64,000 nucleotides of DNA from Chitinophaga sp. Cy-1792 (GCF_011752935.1 NZ_VWWO01000003.1:1116001-1180000), one strand, 5' to 3'; shown: positions 1 through 10,909, numbered from the stretch's first letter. Notes: a model not told the origin generated them from the sequence alone. Program-made: numbers and translations.

Positions 1-399
1 CTGAGGGGCAGATACGCCAATGATTTTATCAAGATGATGGAAAGATTCGGTTTCAAAGAGGAGCGCTGCTTCTTTCAGGACATAAGGGCTTGTCTGTTGC
101 GCTGACCAGTTGTCCGAATCCCGGATGGTGGCAGGGTGTACCAGGGAGTTGAGGAGGTCCAGTTTATTTTTGTCATTAAAGACGATGTTCGCGAGATATT
201 TCCGGTTAAGGGTGCCGTCAGGGAAGTATACTTCCTCCCCGAATCGGGCTTTCACCTGCGTTGCAAGCTGAGGGTCGCGGATGAGGATATCTTTGGCTTT
301 TTCGTCGGCATAGTAGACTGGGATGCCCAGTAGTTCAAAAATCTTACTGACGGTGCTTTTTCCGGAGCCGATACCTCCTGTAATTCCTACCTTAAACAT
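1..399 (-). CDS. coaE: Dephospho-CoA kinase, N-terminal part (cut by window edge)
   Basis: The last step of coenzyme A synthesis: phosphorylates the 3'-hydroxyl of dephospho-CoA using ATP in the cytoplasm. Reading from ATG at 399, the protein opens MFKVGITGGIGSGKST, a P-loop at residues 8-15, followed by the YADEKAK stretch typical of CoaE. About 133 codons are present; the C-terminal third lies beyond base 1. It follows yajC on the same strand but a strong hairpin separates them, so it may have its own promoter or depend on read-through. coaD, the preceding enzyme of the pathway, is also in this window (21297-21776) but is not linked. Confidence 0.93.
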   Translation of the reverse strand, partial: MFKVGITGGIGSGKSTVSKIFELLGIPVYYADEKAKDILIRDPQLATQVKARFGEEVYFPDGTLNRKYLANIVFNDKNKLDLLNSLVHPATIRDSDNWSAQQTSPYVLKEAALLFETESFHHLDKIIGVSAPQ

Positions 400-435
400 A
401 ACAATCGAATTTAATAAAATTTGCCATAAAACAAA

Positions 436-465
436 GCCGGTGCATAGAAATTTCTATGCACCGGC
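436..465 (-). terminator. Rho-independent terminator after yajC
   Basis: A perfect 30-bp palindrome (arms GCCGGTGCATAGAAA) followed on the minus strand by a T-rich stretch (TTTGTTTTA). It lies between the yajC stop and the coaE start and would end the nusB-DUF1573-yajC transcript. Confidence 0.75.
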
Positions 466-488
466 CAGGAAAAATATAGCGATTATAA

Positions 489-830
489 TTATGCTTTCGG
501 AGCAGCAGGATTATTCTTCTGAGAAGTGTATTCCATGCTGATAGCAGAACGCTCCATAGTCAGGAAGGTACCTGGACTAACTTCGATCACCAGGGTGCCG
601 TCGTCGTTTACTTTTTTGATTTTACCGTGGATACCGGCAATAGTAACAACTTTTTCACCTTCTTTCAGGCTTTCGATAAATTGTCTCTGCTGTTTAGCTT
701 TTTTAGTCTGCGGACGGATCATGAAGAAATACATCACCACGATCATACCACCAAAAATCAGGAAAGATCCCATAGGATTGCTTCCACCGCCTTGGGGAGC
801 TCCCATCAATAAAACATTCAGCATGTTCAT
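489..830 (-). CDS. yajC: Preprotein translocase accessory subunit YajC
   Basis: A small inner-membrane protein that associates with SecDF and the SecYEG translocon. The 113 residues show the family layout: a short glycine-rich start, one membrane helix at about residues 21-38 ending in FFMIRPQ, then a basic stretch (TKKAKQQRQF) and a cytoplasmic domain with the LKEGEKVVTIAGIHGKI signature. Length is normal. It sits 38 bp downstream of the DUF1573 gene in the nusB group, an arrangement common in Bacteroidota. Confidence 0.95.
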   Translation of the reverse strand: MNMLNVLLMGAPQGGGSNPMGSFLIFGGMIVVMYFFMIRPQTKKAKQQRQFIESLKEGEKVVTIAGIHGKIKKVNDDGTLVIEVSPGTFLTMERSAISMEYTSQKNNPAAPKA

Positions 831-868
831 TTATAATTGATTTAATAGTTTAATAAAATTTATAAAAA

Positions 869-1309
869 TTACTTCCTGATAATATTGCAGCGGATAATCG
901 GACCTACCTGGTAACCCTGACCGTCATTGAGTCTCAGGGTAACTTCCTTTTGCGTGTAACCTTCTTTGCCTGCGCTGTCGAAGATTACTTTTACGTAGGC
1001 CGACTGACCGGGTTTGATCGGGTCTTTAGGCCATTCAGGAACGGTACAGCCACAGCTGGACCCTGCGTCAAGAATCACTACATCACCTTTGCCCGTGTTG
1101 GTAAACTTAAAGGCGTACTCCACTTTTTCTCCCTGTACAATTTCCCCGAAGTCATGGACCTTTTCATCAAAGGTGATGGCCGCGCCCAGGTTATCGGTGA
1201 CAGCCGTCTTTTGCGTATTGGCGTCCTTTTCTGCTTTATTGGCGTTATTGCCATTACAGGCAGTTAAGAACAAAGTTGCACAGGTAAGGAGATAAAACAA
1301 AGCTTTCAT
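869..1309 (-). CDS. DUF1573 lipoprotein
   Basis: Predicted lipoprotein of 146 residues: signal sequence with lipobox LTAC at residues 15-18, a low-complexity Asn/Lys/Thr linker, then one DUF1573 immunoglobulin-like domain (ITFDEKVHDFGEIVQGEKV..FKFTNTG) with the conserved SSCGCTVPEWP segment. The family is widespread in Bacteroidota and its biochemical role is unknown. It lies between nusB and yajC on the same strand with short gaps, so it is probably co-transcribed with them. Confidence 0.88.
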   Translation of the reverse strand: MKALFYLLTCATLFLTACNGNNANKAEKDANTQKTAVTDNLGAAITFDEKVHDFGEIVQGEKVEYAFKFTNTGKGDVVILDAGSSCGCTVPEWPKDPIKPGQSAYVKVIFDSAGKEGYTQKEVTLRLNDGQGYQVGPIIRCNIIRK

Positions 1310-1345
1310 GATGATGCTATTTTCCGTAAAAATAGTGAGTTCCGC

Positions 1346-2275
1346 TTATTTTTTAGGACGATCCTGTTTTTTTACCAGTTGTTCTTTTTCCAGATCTTTC
1401 AGGATATTATCCAGGATACCATTGATAAACTGGCCGCTTTGTGGTGTACTATAGGCTTTTGCCAGGTCAATGTATTCATTGATAGTCACCTTGGTCGGGA
1501 TGGTAGGGAAATAGAGGAATTCACAAACGCCCATTTCCATCAGTAGCATATCAACAGCGGCTATACGTTCCGGATCCCAGTTTTGTAATTTAGGTTTAAT
1601 GAGTTCCAGGCAGTATTCTTTTTTATCGATAACTGTCAACAGTAATTCTTTTGCATAGTCCAGCTTTTCTTTGCTGATCAGCTGCAGGAAGTTGAACAGA
1701 TGCGGTTTGTTGAAATAGTTACCGATGAGGATGCCCATCATATCCTCGTCGTCGCCCCAGTGGAGGAAGGTATCTTCCATATGCTGGAGGAACAGTTCAT
1801 TTTTAGCCAGTATTTCTTTATAGATGAACTCCAGTATTTCTTTTTCTGCAGATTTCTTACGCTGTTCATCTGCAATATAGGCTTTATATTCATCAGTGGC
1901 AGTCAGTAGATTGTAGAGTCTGCGGATCAGTTCCTCATCAACGAGGTGCTTCATTTTCCACTGCTCCAGGTTTACCTGAAAGCCTTTGTCGTTAATAATC
2001 TGATAAATGAATTCATTTCCTGCAATTTTTGTATTCACCTGCAGGTCCTCGGCGGAGGGTAAGTGTTTGGAAGCTCTGGCCTGCGCATCAGTCTCTGCGT
2101 ACTGTGCCACCCGAACTACTGAATAAAGTAAATAAGTAAAGATCTGGCAGGTCTGATCCAGCTTTTCGTTTAAAAGTCTGGTAGCCGTACCCGGCTTAAT
2201 ACTGCTTTGCTCCATCGTTTCCAGGGCGTAAAGTGTCTGCATTACTTTAACCCGGATATTTCTTCTACTGATCAT
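1346..2275 (-). CDS. nusB: Transcription antitermination factor NusB (long form)
   Basis: Opens MISRRNIRVKVMQTLYALE, the standard NusB start, and ends with the RNA-binding helical domain (DPERIAAVDMLLMEMG, ...KVTINEYIDLAKAYSTPQSGQFINGILD). In the Nus complex it binds boxA of rRNA leaders with NusE. At 309 residues it is about twice the E. coli length; the additional middle segment (about residues 60-170) is helical and charged, a form normal in Bacteroidota. First gene of a minus-strand group; a matching -7 element lies just upstream. Confidence 0.93.
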   Translation of the reverse strand: MISRRNIRVKVMQTLYALETMEQSSIKPGTATRLLNEKLDQTCQIFTYLLYSVVRVAQYAETDAQARASKHLPSAEDLQVNTKIAGNEFIYQIINDKGFQVNLEQWKMKHLVDEELIRRLYNLLTATDEYKAYIADEQRKKSAEKEILEFIYKEILAKNELFLQHMEDTFLHWGDDEDMMGILIGNYFNKPHLFNFLQLISKEKLDYAKELLLTVIDKKEYCLELIKPKLQNWDPERIAAVDMLLMEMGVCEFLYFPTIPTKVTINEYIDLAKAYSTPQSGQFINGILDNILKDLEKEQLVKKQDRPKK

Positions 2276-2303
2276 CGTATAAAAAAGAACTGGTATAAGG
2301 GCG

Positions 2304-2311
2304 CAAAACTA
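2304..2311 (-). promoter_or_regulatory. Probable -7 element for nusB
   Basis: Minus strand reads TAGTTTTG, an exact match to the Bacteroidota -7 box TAnnTTTG, about 30 nt before the nusB ATG. No good -33 TTTG at the usual spacing. Confidence 0.5.
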
Positions 2312-2432
2312 GAGAAAAAAATCGATATTTACGGATTCCGACATACTCCTTTCCTGAAATAAGGCTGCTAACCAATATGGATACTGTCATTTTTTCCTGG
2401 AGCCTGTCAGTATTTGTCAGTGAATTTGCGGG

Positions 2433-2455
2433 TTAGCGCCATTTCCGGCTGCTAA
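2433..2455. promoter_or_regulatory. Inverted repeat upstream of groES
   Basis: TTAGC and GCTAA arms 13 nt apart, inside a 23-bp imperfect palindrome 84 bp before the groES ATG. A second GGCTGCTAA copy lies at 2363-2371. The outer arms resemble the ends of CIRCE (TTAGC..GCTAA), but the spacing and inner bases do not fit, so HrcA control is not claimed. Confidence 0.3.
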
Positions 2456-2538
2456 TTTGACCCGAATCATGGCTTGGCATAATTCTCGTTGCCCAACTAA
2501 CACTCAAAATCAAACTACTTCTTTAAATAAAAACTACT

Positions 2539-2820
2539 ATGGCTAAAAAATTAAGTATTAAACCTTTAGCTGACAGGGTGATTGTGAAACCTGCAGCAGC
2601 AGAAGAGAAAACAGCTGGTGGTATCATTATCCCTGATACTGCAAAAGAAAAGCCTCAGAAAGGCACTGTTGTAGCCGCTGGACCTGGCAAAAAAGATGAG
2701 CCGGTAACTGTAAAGGTGGGAGATACCGTTCTGTACGGTAAATACTCCGGTACTGAGATCAGCATCGAAGGTGATGACTACTTAATCATGCGTGAATCTG
2801 ACATCCTGGCTGTAGTTTAA
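2539..2820 (+). CDS. groES: Co-chaperonin GroES
   Basis: The 93-residue Hsp10 cap of the GroEL chamber. Visible family features are the opening [12 protein letters not shown], the mobile loop region [19 protein letters not shown] (residues 22-40), and the ending [13 protein letters not shown]. It is 56 bp ahead of groEL with no terminator between them, so the two form the usual operon. Confidence 0.98.
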   Translation: MAKKLSIKPLADRVIVKPAAAEEKTAGGIIIPDTAKEKPQKGTVVAAGPGKKDEPVTVKVGDTVLYGKYSGTEISIEGDDYLIMRESDILAVV

Positions 2821-2840
2821 TTCCACGCTCAGGAATCTGA

Positions 2841-4511
<1,671 letters not shown>

Positions 4512-4536
4512 TCAGCCGATTAAATCATATCAAAAT

Positions 4537-4573
4537 AAAAAAGACTCTTCCATCCCTGGAAGAGTCTTTTTTT
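4537..4573 (+). terminator. groESL terminator
   Basis: Stem of 16 bp (arm core GACTCTTCCA) with a four-base TCCC loop, ending in a run of seven T directly after groEL. Confidence 0.9.
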
Positions 4574-4646
4574 ATATTTTTAACCTTCCTGTAACTTTTA
4601 TAACCTTTACCCCGTTTTTACTCCTGAAGAGAAAATACTGACGTGG

Positions 4647-5135
4647 ATGAATAAATTACTACTCATAATAGCTACACTGTTCCTGTTCCTCAGCGCTTGT
4701 ACCAAAAGCGATGACAGCATATTGCCCGGTATGGTAAATGCACAAAGAACCTCCGATTCCGTTATCGTACAATATCTGTATGACCACAAGGAAACCGGAT
4801 TCATAAAAGACCCGTCCGGACTCTTTTATAAAATCAATTTTATTGGTGATAGCATCCATTTCCCGGTATTAACCTCCGTCGTTTCTGTTAATTATACCTA
4901 TCAGCTACTGGATGGAACTGTCGTTTCCAGCTCCATGGGAGTAACCGACTTTAAAGGAATTCAACTGATTAAACATATTGCTGCCTGGCGCATCGGATTA
5001 CAAAAAATATCTACCGGCGGCAGAATGAGAATGTACATTCCGCCAACCCTCGCCTTCGGCGAAGTAGGCATCCCCAATCTGGTGCCTGCCAACGCTACGC
5101 TCATCTGCGATGTAGAACTGGTATCTTTCAATTAG
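4647..5135 (+). CDS. FKBP-type peptidyl-prolyl isomerase lipoprotein
   Basis: A 162-residue exported protein with lipoprotein signal MNKLLLIIATLFLFLSAC (lipid-modified Cys18). The C-terminal half has the FKBP fold signature: GTVVSSS, WRIGLQKISTGGRMRMYIPPTLAFGE and VPANATLICDVELV. The N-terminal part is a Bacteroidota-type spacer. Predicted to catalyse prolyl cis/trans isomerisation in the periplasm. It is directly followed by a second FKBP lipoprotein with the same layout, so the pair probably arose by tandem duplication. The canonical FDSS-type residues of the active site are replaced, so activity is not certain. Confidence 0.85.
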   Translation: MNKLLLIIATLFLFLSACTKSDDSILPGMVNAQRTSDSVIVQYLYDHKETGFIKDPSGLFYKINFIGDSIHFPVLTSVVSVNYTYQLLDGTVVSSSMGVTDFKGIQLIKHIAAWRIGLQKISTGGRMRMYIPPTLAFGEVGIPNLVPANATLICDVELVSFN

Positions 5136-5190
5136 TATAACTATATTTCGAACTAAATAATAATCACACAAAAACAGCCAAATTTCAACG

Positions 5191-5706
5191 ATGAAGAAAT
5201 TTTTGATTCTTGGAGCAGCAGTAATCAGCTTCATGGCCGCTTGTAAAAAGAGTAATGTAGATGTCTACGATCCATATCCGCAGTACAAAATCGATTCCGC
5301 TAACATCCAGGCATACCTTCAACAAAAAGGTATCTCCGCAGAAATGGATTCGCTCGGTTTCTTCTATAAAATTACACAACCGGGTACAGGTACAGATACT
5401 ATTCCCAGCACATCATATTACATTACAGCTGGTTATAAAGGCTATACCCTCAACGGCACTGTTTTCGACGGAAATGATTCTACCAACTTCTCGAAAGCAC
5501 CTGTTTACTACCTGGTTCCTGGCTGGTACTTAGGTCTCCGCCATATCACCAAAGGTGGTAAAATCACCCTGTACCTGCCTTCTTTCTTCGCCTATGGCCA
5601 GCGCAGCTTCAATTTCAACTATAATAACCAATCCGGAACAGTTCCTGCAAATTCCCCACTGATCTTCGAAATCAATCTGATGGACTTTGCTAAAGCGGCT
5701 AATTAA
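5191..5706 (+). CDS. FKBP-type peptidyl-prolyl isomerase lipoprotein, second copy
   Basis: A 171-residue paralogue of the preceding gene, 55 bp downstream. The signal sequence ends at MAAC (Cys17). FKBP features are better preserved: LNGTVFDGND, a hydrophobic WYLGLRHITKGGKITLYLPS segment, YGQRS and VPANSPLIFEINLMDF. An insertion (FNFNYNNQSG) occurs in the loop before VPANS. Likely a periplasmic folding helper anchored to a membrane. Same operon as the first copy, ended by the hairpin after it. Confidence 0.86.
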   Translation: MKKFLILGAAVISFMAACKKSNVDVYDPYPQYKIDSANIQAYLQQKGISAEMDSLGFFYKITQPGTGTDTIPSTSYYITAGYKGYTLNGTVFDGNDSTNFSKAPVYYLVPGWYLGLRHITKGGKITLYLPSFFAYGQRSFNFNYNNQSGTVPANSPLIFEINLMDFAKAAN

Positions 5707-5726
5707 TCCGGTTTAAAAATAAATAT

Positions 5727-5764
5727 AAAGGCATCCGTAGCTATTGTTGCGGATGCCTTTTTAT
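5727..5764 (+). terminator. Terminator after the FKBP pair
   Basis: 11-bp stem (AAAGGCATCCG / CGGATGCCTTT) with a 12-nt loop and T-run. Confidence 0.85.
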
Positions 5765-5860
5765 TTATACCCCCACTATTTAGTTCAACTTGTTAAAAGC
5801 TATTGAATCCCTGATTATTCTGATCAACTTCCCGTAATTTTACAGATAAATCAGTTTTTA

Positions 5861-7288
5861 GTGGCACACGAATGTATTTCAGTATTTGATATCTTCAAGA
5901 TCGGCGTAGGCCCGTCCAGCTCCCATACCTTAGGCCCATGGCGCGCCGCCTTACGTTTTCTGTCTGACCTTGAAAAAGAAGGCAAGCTCCCGGCCGTTTC
6001 ACGTTTACAGGTATTACTTTATGGCTCCCTGGCCAAAACAGGTCACGGACACGGCACTGACATTGCCGTATTGCTGGGTCTGTGCGGTGATGATCCCGTA
6101 ACCTTCGACGTAAACCAGATTACACCTAAAATTGAAGCCATTCGCCGCAACCGCAAAATGACCGTTGCCGGCAAATATGAAATAGACTTCGATCCGATGG
6201 AAGACATCTCCTTCCTCTTCGAAGAATCTCTACCTTTCCATCCAAACGCATTAACTTTCCTCATTTCGTTCAACGACGGCGACCAGCGCGCCGCTACCTA
6301 TTATTCCATTGGTGGCGGATTCGTTGTGCAGGAAGGCGAAAATGGCAGCGCCGGACAACAGGTAGACCTCCCTTTTCCAATAGATACCGCCCGTCAGCTA
6401 CTGCAGTTCTGCATCAAAACAGGCTTCAGCATTTCTGAGGTGGTAATGGAAAATGAACTGGCATGGCGCCCCGAAGCAGAGACTAAAGCCGGTGTACTCA
6501 ACATCTGGCGCGTCATGCAGGAATGCACCTACAGAGGATGTCATACCACCGGCGAATTACCCGGCGGACTCAGAGTAGCACGCCGTGCCGCTGCCCTCAA
6601 TAAAAAATTATTAAAAGGTCGTACCTATACAGACTATATATCCTGGATAGAGGCTATCCGCGCAGGTGGCGAACACTTCACCTATACGCTCGACTGGGTA
6701 AGCTGTTTCGCCCTGGCTGTCAATGAGGAAAACGCCTCCTTCGGCCGCGTGGTAACTGCTCCAACCAACGGCGCAGCCGGCGTAATCCCTGCTGTATTAC
6801 AGTACTTCATCGCCTTCTGTGATGGCCTCCATGAAGATAAAATCATGCAATTCCTCCTTACCGCTTCTGAAATCGGTAGCATTTTCAAAAAACGCTCCAC
6901 CATCTCAGCAGCAATGGGTGGTTGCCAGGCAGAAATCGGCGTGTCGTCAGCCATGGCCGCAGCAGCATTGACAGAATGCCTCGGCGGTTCACAGCGACAA
7001 GTACTCATGGCCGCTGAAATAGCCATGGAACACCACCTCGGACTTACCTGCGATCCTATCGGCGGACTCGTACAGGTGCCTTGCATCGAACGTAATACCA
7101 TGGGTGCTATCAAGGCGATCACCGCTTCCCAGCTGGCTTTGCAAAGCAACCCTGAACTGGCTAAAGTTTCCCTCGACGCTGTCGTGAAAACAATGTGGGA
7201 AACCGCACTGGACATGAGCTCTAAATACAAAGAAACGTCCGACGGAGGCCTGGCAGTGAATATTCCTATCAGCCTCAGTGAATGCTAA
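5861..7288 (+). CDS. sdaA: L-serine ammonia-lyase (L-serine dehydratase, iron-sulfur type)
   Basis: Deaminates L-serine to pyruvate and ammonia. The 475-residue protein has the single-chain layout: N-terminal beta domain beginning [25 protein letters not shown], and a C-terminal alpha domain with [13 protein letters not shown] and the cluster motif [18 protein letters not shown], whose two cysteines help hold the 4Fe-4S cluster. The chosen start is GTG; no in-frame ATG gives the conserved N-terminus. A standalone gene with a hairpin downstream. Confidence 0.95.
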   Translation: MAHECISVFDIFKIGVGPSSSHTLGPWRAALRFLSDLEKEGKLPAVSRLQVLLYGSLAKTGHGHGTDIAVLLGLCGDDPVTFDVNQITPKIEAIRRNRKMTVAGKYEIDFDPMEDISFLFEESLPFHPNALTFLISFNDGDQRAATYYSIGGGFVVQEGENGSAGQQVDLPFPIDTARQLLQFCIKTGFSISEVVMENELAWRPEAETKAGVLNIWRVMQECTYRGCHTTGELPGGLRVARRAAALNKKLLKGRTYTDYISWIEAIRAGGEHFTYTLDWVSCFALAVNEENASFGRVVTAPTNGAAGVIPAVLQYFIAFCDGLHEDKIMQFLLTASEIGSIFKKRSTISAAMGGCQAEIGVSSAMAAAALTECLGGSQRQVLMAAEIAMEHHLGLTCDPIGGLVQVPCIERNTMGAIKAITASQLALQSNPELAKVSLDAVVKTMWETALDMSSKYKETSDGGLAVNIPISLSEC

Positions 7289-7377
7289 TTGTAACTGTTA
7301 TCTGTAAAATATAATGCTGTTGCTTTGCTGCTTATGCTGCTTTGCGAGCAAAAAATAAGTGCCGAAGGCACAAACAT

Positions 7378-7417
7378 CGGCCCTGAAAAGGTTTCTACGG
7401 AAATATTTTCAGGGCCG
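7378..7417 (+). terminator. Hairpin after sdaA
   Basis: 12-bp perfect stem (CGGCCCTGAAAA / TTTTCAGGGCCG) with a 16-nt loop; no clean T-run follows, so termination is less certain than for other hairpins here. Confidence 0.5.
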
Positions 7418-7481
7418 GTCGCTTTAATGCTCGTTTGCAGTAAAAGAACATTATTTTCGTTGATAAGCTTATCTGACTCCT

Positions 7482-10283
7482 ATGCGTTTGCTTTTTGCAT
7501 TAATCCTGCTTACTGCTACACTTTCCGCCGCTGCCCAGCAATTTGGAGGCAACCCCTCTTCCATGAAATGGCAACAGATCAATACCGATACCGTCCGGGT
7601 TATATTCCCCCAGGGAATGAACGCCCAAGGTGAACGCGTAGCCAATATCGTGACCTACCTCAACAGGTATACACGAAAATCCATAGGCCCCCTGGAACGA
7701 AAGGTAAATATCGTACTACAGAATCAGACCATGATGTCTAATGGATACGTGGCACTGGGGCCCTTCCGCTCAGAATTCTATCTCGCCCCATCCCCAACAT
7801 CCTACGACCTGGGCTCCCTCAACTGGGAAGAACAACTGTCGCTGCATGAATACCGCCACGTATTACAGAATATGAACTTCCGTCAGGGAGCTTCAAAAGT
7901 AGTATCATGGCTGGGCGGACAAATGGGCCAGGCCGCCGCTACCAACATAGCCGTACCTAACTGGTTCTGGGAAGGTGATGCCGTAACCATGGAAACAGCC
8001 CTCAGTGAGCAGGGCAGGGGACGACTCCCGGCCTTCTTCGACGGATTCCGCGCACTGGCGCTCGAAAATAAGGACTACCGCTACATGAAGATCAGAAACG
8101 GCTCCTATAAAGACTTTACACCTAATCATTATCCGCTCGGCTATCTGATGAGTGTTTACGGACGTGATCATTATGGCAGCACCATCTGGAAAGATGTAAC
8201 TACGGATGCTGTTCGCTACCGCGGCGTTTTCTACCCTATGTCACATGGCATGAAAAAACGTATGGGCATGAACGTTACTTCGTTCTATGAAACCATGAGA
8301 GGACATTATGATTCTATCTGGACGTCCTACGCGCAACGCCCGGAGATTACACCGGCCCGCCAGCTGCTGCCAACGCAAAAAACACCTTCTAACTACAAAT
8401 ACATATACCCTGCAGGGAATAATGAGTATATCGTTTCTATTGACGCATGGAATAAAGTGCCCGGCTTCTACCTCCTGAAGGCCGACGGCTCCAAAGAATT
8501 ACTCACCCGCCCGGGCATCGAATATGACGACTACTTCAGCTATAAAAACAACCGCATCGTATGGGCGGCAGCACGCTTCGACGCACGCTGGGGATGGAAG
8601 GATTTGTCCGTAATCCGGGTTTTTGACCGGAAAACAGGAAAAACACAAACGGTTTCAGAACGCGGGAAGTTTTATTCTCCCGATATTAACCAGGACGGAA
8701 CGGTGGTTGTAGCGGCAGCTATCACCACAGATATGAAATATAGTCTGCATCTCATTAATACAACTACGGGCAAAACAGCGAAAATTCTCCCTAACCCGGA
8801 AAACTACTATTATACCAACCCCCGCTTTTCTGCTACAGATGATGCCATCATTAGCGCTGCCAGAAATAGCAAAGGAGAAATGGCACTCATCAGCCAGTCT
8901 GTCAGCGACGGAAATATCACTGTACTTACGCCCTTCAGCTTCAATGTGTTGGGGGCTCCTGCCGTTGCCGGCGATACGGTTTACTTTACTGCAGGAAACA
9001 AAGATGTCAATAACGTATATGCACTGACGTTAGCAGATAACAAAACTTACGAGGTCACCGACCGGCCGAATAGTGTATTATATATGTCGCCGGTACCCGG
9101 GCAGGACAGCCTCCTGTTCTCCGAGTTTACTACCAAAGGATATAAGTTATACCAGGGCGCCTTGTCGGCAAACTGGAAACCTGCTCCGGTAAATATCCTG
9201 CAACATAATGCCTGGCTGAATCCAGACTTTAAGGAAGGGGGTAACATCCTCGATATTGTACCGCATGACTCTCTTTTTGTCAAAAATTACAGGAAAACCA
9301 CTGGTTTCTTCAATTTTCACAGCTGGATCCCATCTTTTGATGACCCTGAATATAGCATTAGTCTGCTCGGAAATAACATCCTGAATACAACATCTACCTC
9401 GCTCGGATATACCTATAACCGCAATGATGGTACTTCCAACTTCGGTGGCAGTTTCCTCTACGGTGCCTGGTTTCCATGGCTGGGAACCGGTTTCGACTAT
9501 ACACTCAATAAAAGCCAGCTGTACAAAGGACAAAGAATCTACTGGAACCAGCTGAGCTGGCACGCCGGTTTCACCATTCCGCTGAATCTTTCTTCCGGTC
9601 TTTATGCACGCTCACTGGCAATTGCCAGCAACTACTATATCCAGAAGCTATATGCAGATGGTATTCGTTTCAGGGTTAATCCGCAGCAGTATACCAGTAC
9701 TGCGCTGGTATTCAGCAATAGCAGGATTAAAGGATCACAGAATATTATCAGCCATTTTGCCCAATACCTGATGATGCAATACAACCATTCCATTGGTACC
9801 GCAAAAGGTGAACAGTTTTATGGCCGCTTCGATCTGAACCTGCCAGGCTTCTCCGCAAACCATGGTATTGTGTTGCAGGCCGCCTACCAGCAGACGGATA
9901 CAATGGGCAACTATAGCTTTTCTGACAGATTCGTATATGCGAGAGGGTATAGTAAACCTTACTACAGCAAGATTTATAAAGTAGGGGCTAACTATCATTT
10001 CCCGTTATGGTATCCGGACTGGGGCTTCGCGCAGATCCTCTATTTCAGCCGTATCCGGGCAAATGCCTTCTTTGATTATATGAATGCCTACGATTACCGC
10101 TTCAAATCAAATACACCTTATAGGTCTACTGGTGCTGAATTGTACCTGGATACCAAAATCGGCAATACCATACCTTTCACCTTTGGGGTGAGGTATAGCT
10201 ATTTGCTGGATAAGGACTATGTAGACAATGCAAAGTCCCGCCTGGAGTTCATTATTCCGCTACAGCAGTTGTTTGCCTATTAG
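7482..10283 (+). CDS. Secreted HExxH metallopeptidase-like protein with propeller region and probable C-terminal barrel
   Basis: A 933-residue exported protein; signal peptide cleaved near AAAQQ (residues 17-20). Residues 20-280 look like a gluzincin-type peptidase domain: HEYRH at 122-126 gives the HExxH zinc motif, and WFWEGDA with Glu164 fits the third ligand. Residues 300-600 contain repeated strand patterns (TYEVTDRPN, NGTVVVAA-like) of a TolB-type beta-propeller. The last 300 residues are rich in alternating aromatic strands (LGYTYNRND, YGRFDLNLPG) and end with a terminal strand FIIPLQQLFAY, as expected for an outer-membrane barrel. Substrate unknown. Monocistronic; convergent with the next gene. 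Confidence 0.75.
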   Translation: MRLLFALILLTATLSAAAQQFGGNPSSMKWQQINTDTVRVIFPQGMNAQGERVANIVTYLNRYTRKSIGPLERKVNIVLQNQTMMSNGYVALGPFRSEFYLAPSPTSYDLGSLNWEEQLSLHEYRHVLQNMNFRQGASKVVSWLGGQMGQAAATNIAVPNWFWEGDAVTMETALSEQGRGRLPAFFDGFRALALENKDYRYMKIRNGSYKDFTPNHYPLGYLMSVYGRDHYGSTIWKDVTTDAVRYRGVFYPMSHGMKKRMGMNVTSFYETMRGHYDSIWTSYAQRPEITPARQLLPTQKTPSNYKYIYPAGNNEYIVSIDAWNKVPGFYLLKADGSKELLTRPGIEYDDYFSYKNNRIVWAAARFDARWGWKDLSVIRVFDRKTGKTQTVSERGKFYSPDINQDGTVVVAAAITTDMKYSLHLINTTTGKTAKILPNPENYYYTNPRFSATDDAIISAARNSKGEMALISQSVSDGNITVLTPFSFNVLGAPAVAGDTVYFTAGNKDVNNVYALTLADNKTYEVTDRPNSVLYMSPVPGQDSLLFSEFTTKGYKLYQGALSANWKPAPVNILQHNAWLNPDFKEGGNILDIVPHDSLFVKNYRKTTGFFNFHSWIPSFDDPEYSISLLGNNILNTTSTSLGYTYNRNDGTSNFGGSFLYGAWFPWLGTGFDYTLNKSQLYKGQRIYWNQLSWHAGFTIPLNLSSGLYARSLAIASNYYIQKLYADGIRFRVNPQQYTSTALVFSNSRIKGSQNIISHFAQYLMMQYNHSIGTAKGEQFYGRFDLNLPGFSANHGIVLQAAYQQTDTMGNYSFSDRFVYARGYSKPYYSKIYKVGANYHFPLWYPDWGFAQILYFSRIRANAFFDYMNAYDYRFKSNTPYRSTGAELYLDTKIGNTIPFTFGVRYSYLLDKDYVDNAKSRLEFIIPLQQLFAY

Positions 10284-10329
10284 CGTTTTTTCAGGTAGAT
10301 GATTATATTTTTTAGGTAGATGTCTGCCT

Positions 10330-10839
10330 TTATCTCACGGTAAACTTCAGCGAAGGCGCTTTATATACCTTCCCATTGGGTTGCTGGACAAGGATTTCGT
10401 CAAAGAAGAGAATATCACCTTTGCCCAGATTGGCTTTCAGGCCATTGGCCCAGATGGTGGTCATTTTAGCCTGTTTGAAATTATCGCCGGTATAATCTTT
10501 ATATATCGCCGGCTGTCCGGTGGTATCATTGAGATAAGGCTCATGTTGCTCCAGGGTAAAGGCAAAGGAGATCACGGGATATTTGACATTCTTCTCATCT
10601 CTCACAATCAGGGAAGAGTCGAGTAGTTTTACTATTTCATTTTTTGGGAGAGAATCACCCAGGAAGATGCCCCAGGTACTTACCAGCTTCATCGGGCGTT
10701 TAGCCGCTACGGCTGCTCCGGCAGGTGTATGCGTTGCAGGTTTTGCAGCAGGAGTTTTAGCGCTGGCAGGTTTGGTAGTTTGTGCCTGTACAGCCGCACT
10801 GCCTAATACAAAAGAGAATACTAACAGGTGTTTTATCAT
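10330..10839 (-). CDS. Secreted protein with GldM C-terminal-like domain
   Basis: A 169-residue exported protein: signal peptide to about AVQAQ (residue 20), an Ala/Pro/Thr-rich linker (residues 21-47), then about 120 residues resembling the C-terminal beta domain of the gliding/type IX secretion protein GldM, especially the ending KGDILFFDEILVQQPNGK..APSLKFTV. It lacks GldM's membrane helix and stalk-length domains, so it is not GldM. Role unknown. It lies downstream of valS but a terminator separates the two. Confidence 0.6.
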   Translation of the reverse strand: MIKHLLVFSFVLGSAAVQAQTTKPASAKTPAAKPATHTPAGAAVAAKRPMKLVSTWGIFLGDSLPKNEIVKLLDSSLIVRDEKNVKYPVISFAFTLEQHEPYLNDTTGQPAIYKDYTGDNFKQAKMTTIWANGLKANLGKGDILFFDEILVQQPNGKVYKAPSLKFTVR

Positions 10840-10862
10840 GACAGTAAGATAGGGAAATAAAA

Positions 10863-10892
10863 AATCGCCCGGTATTTAACGACCGGGCGATT
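10863..10892 (-). terminator. valS terminator
   Basis: 11-bp perfect stem AATCGCCCGGT / ACCGGGCGATT followed on the minus strand by six T. Confidence 0.85.
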
Positions 10893-10909
10893 ATAAAAAG
10901 TATAATTAA

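Noticed and set aside
2433..2455. CIRCE element for HrcA
   Set aside because: Spacing and inner bases differ from TTAGCACTC-N9-GAGTGCTAA; only the outer five bases agree.
7325..7633. 102-codon frame between sdaA and the metallopeptidase gene
   Set aside because: It overlaps a hairpin and the real start of the next gene and shows no family features.
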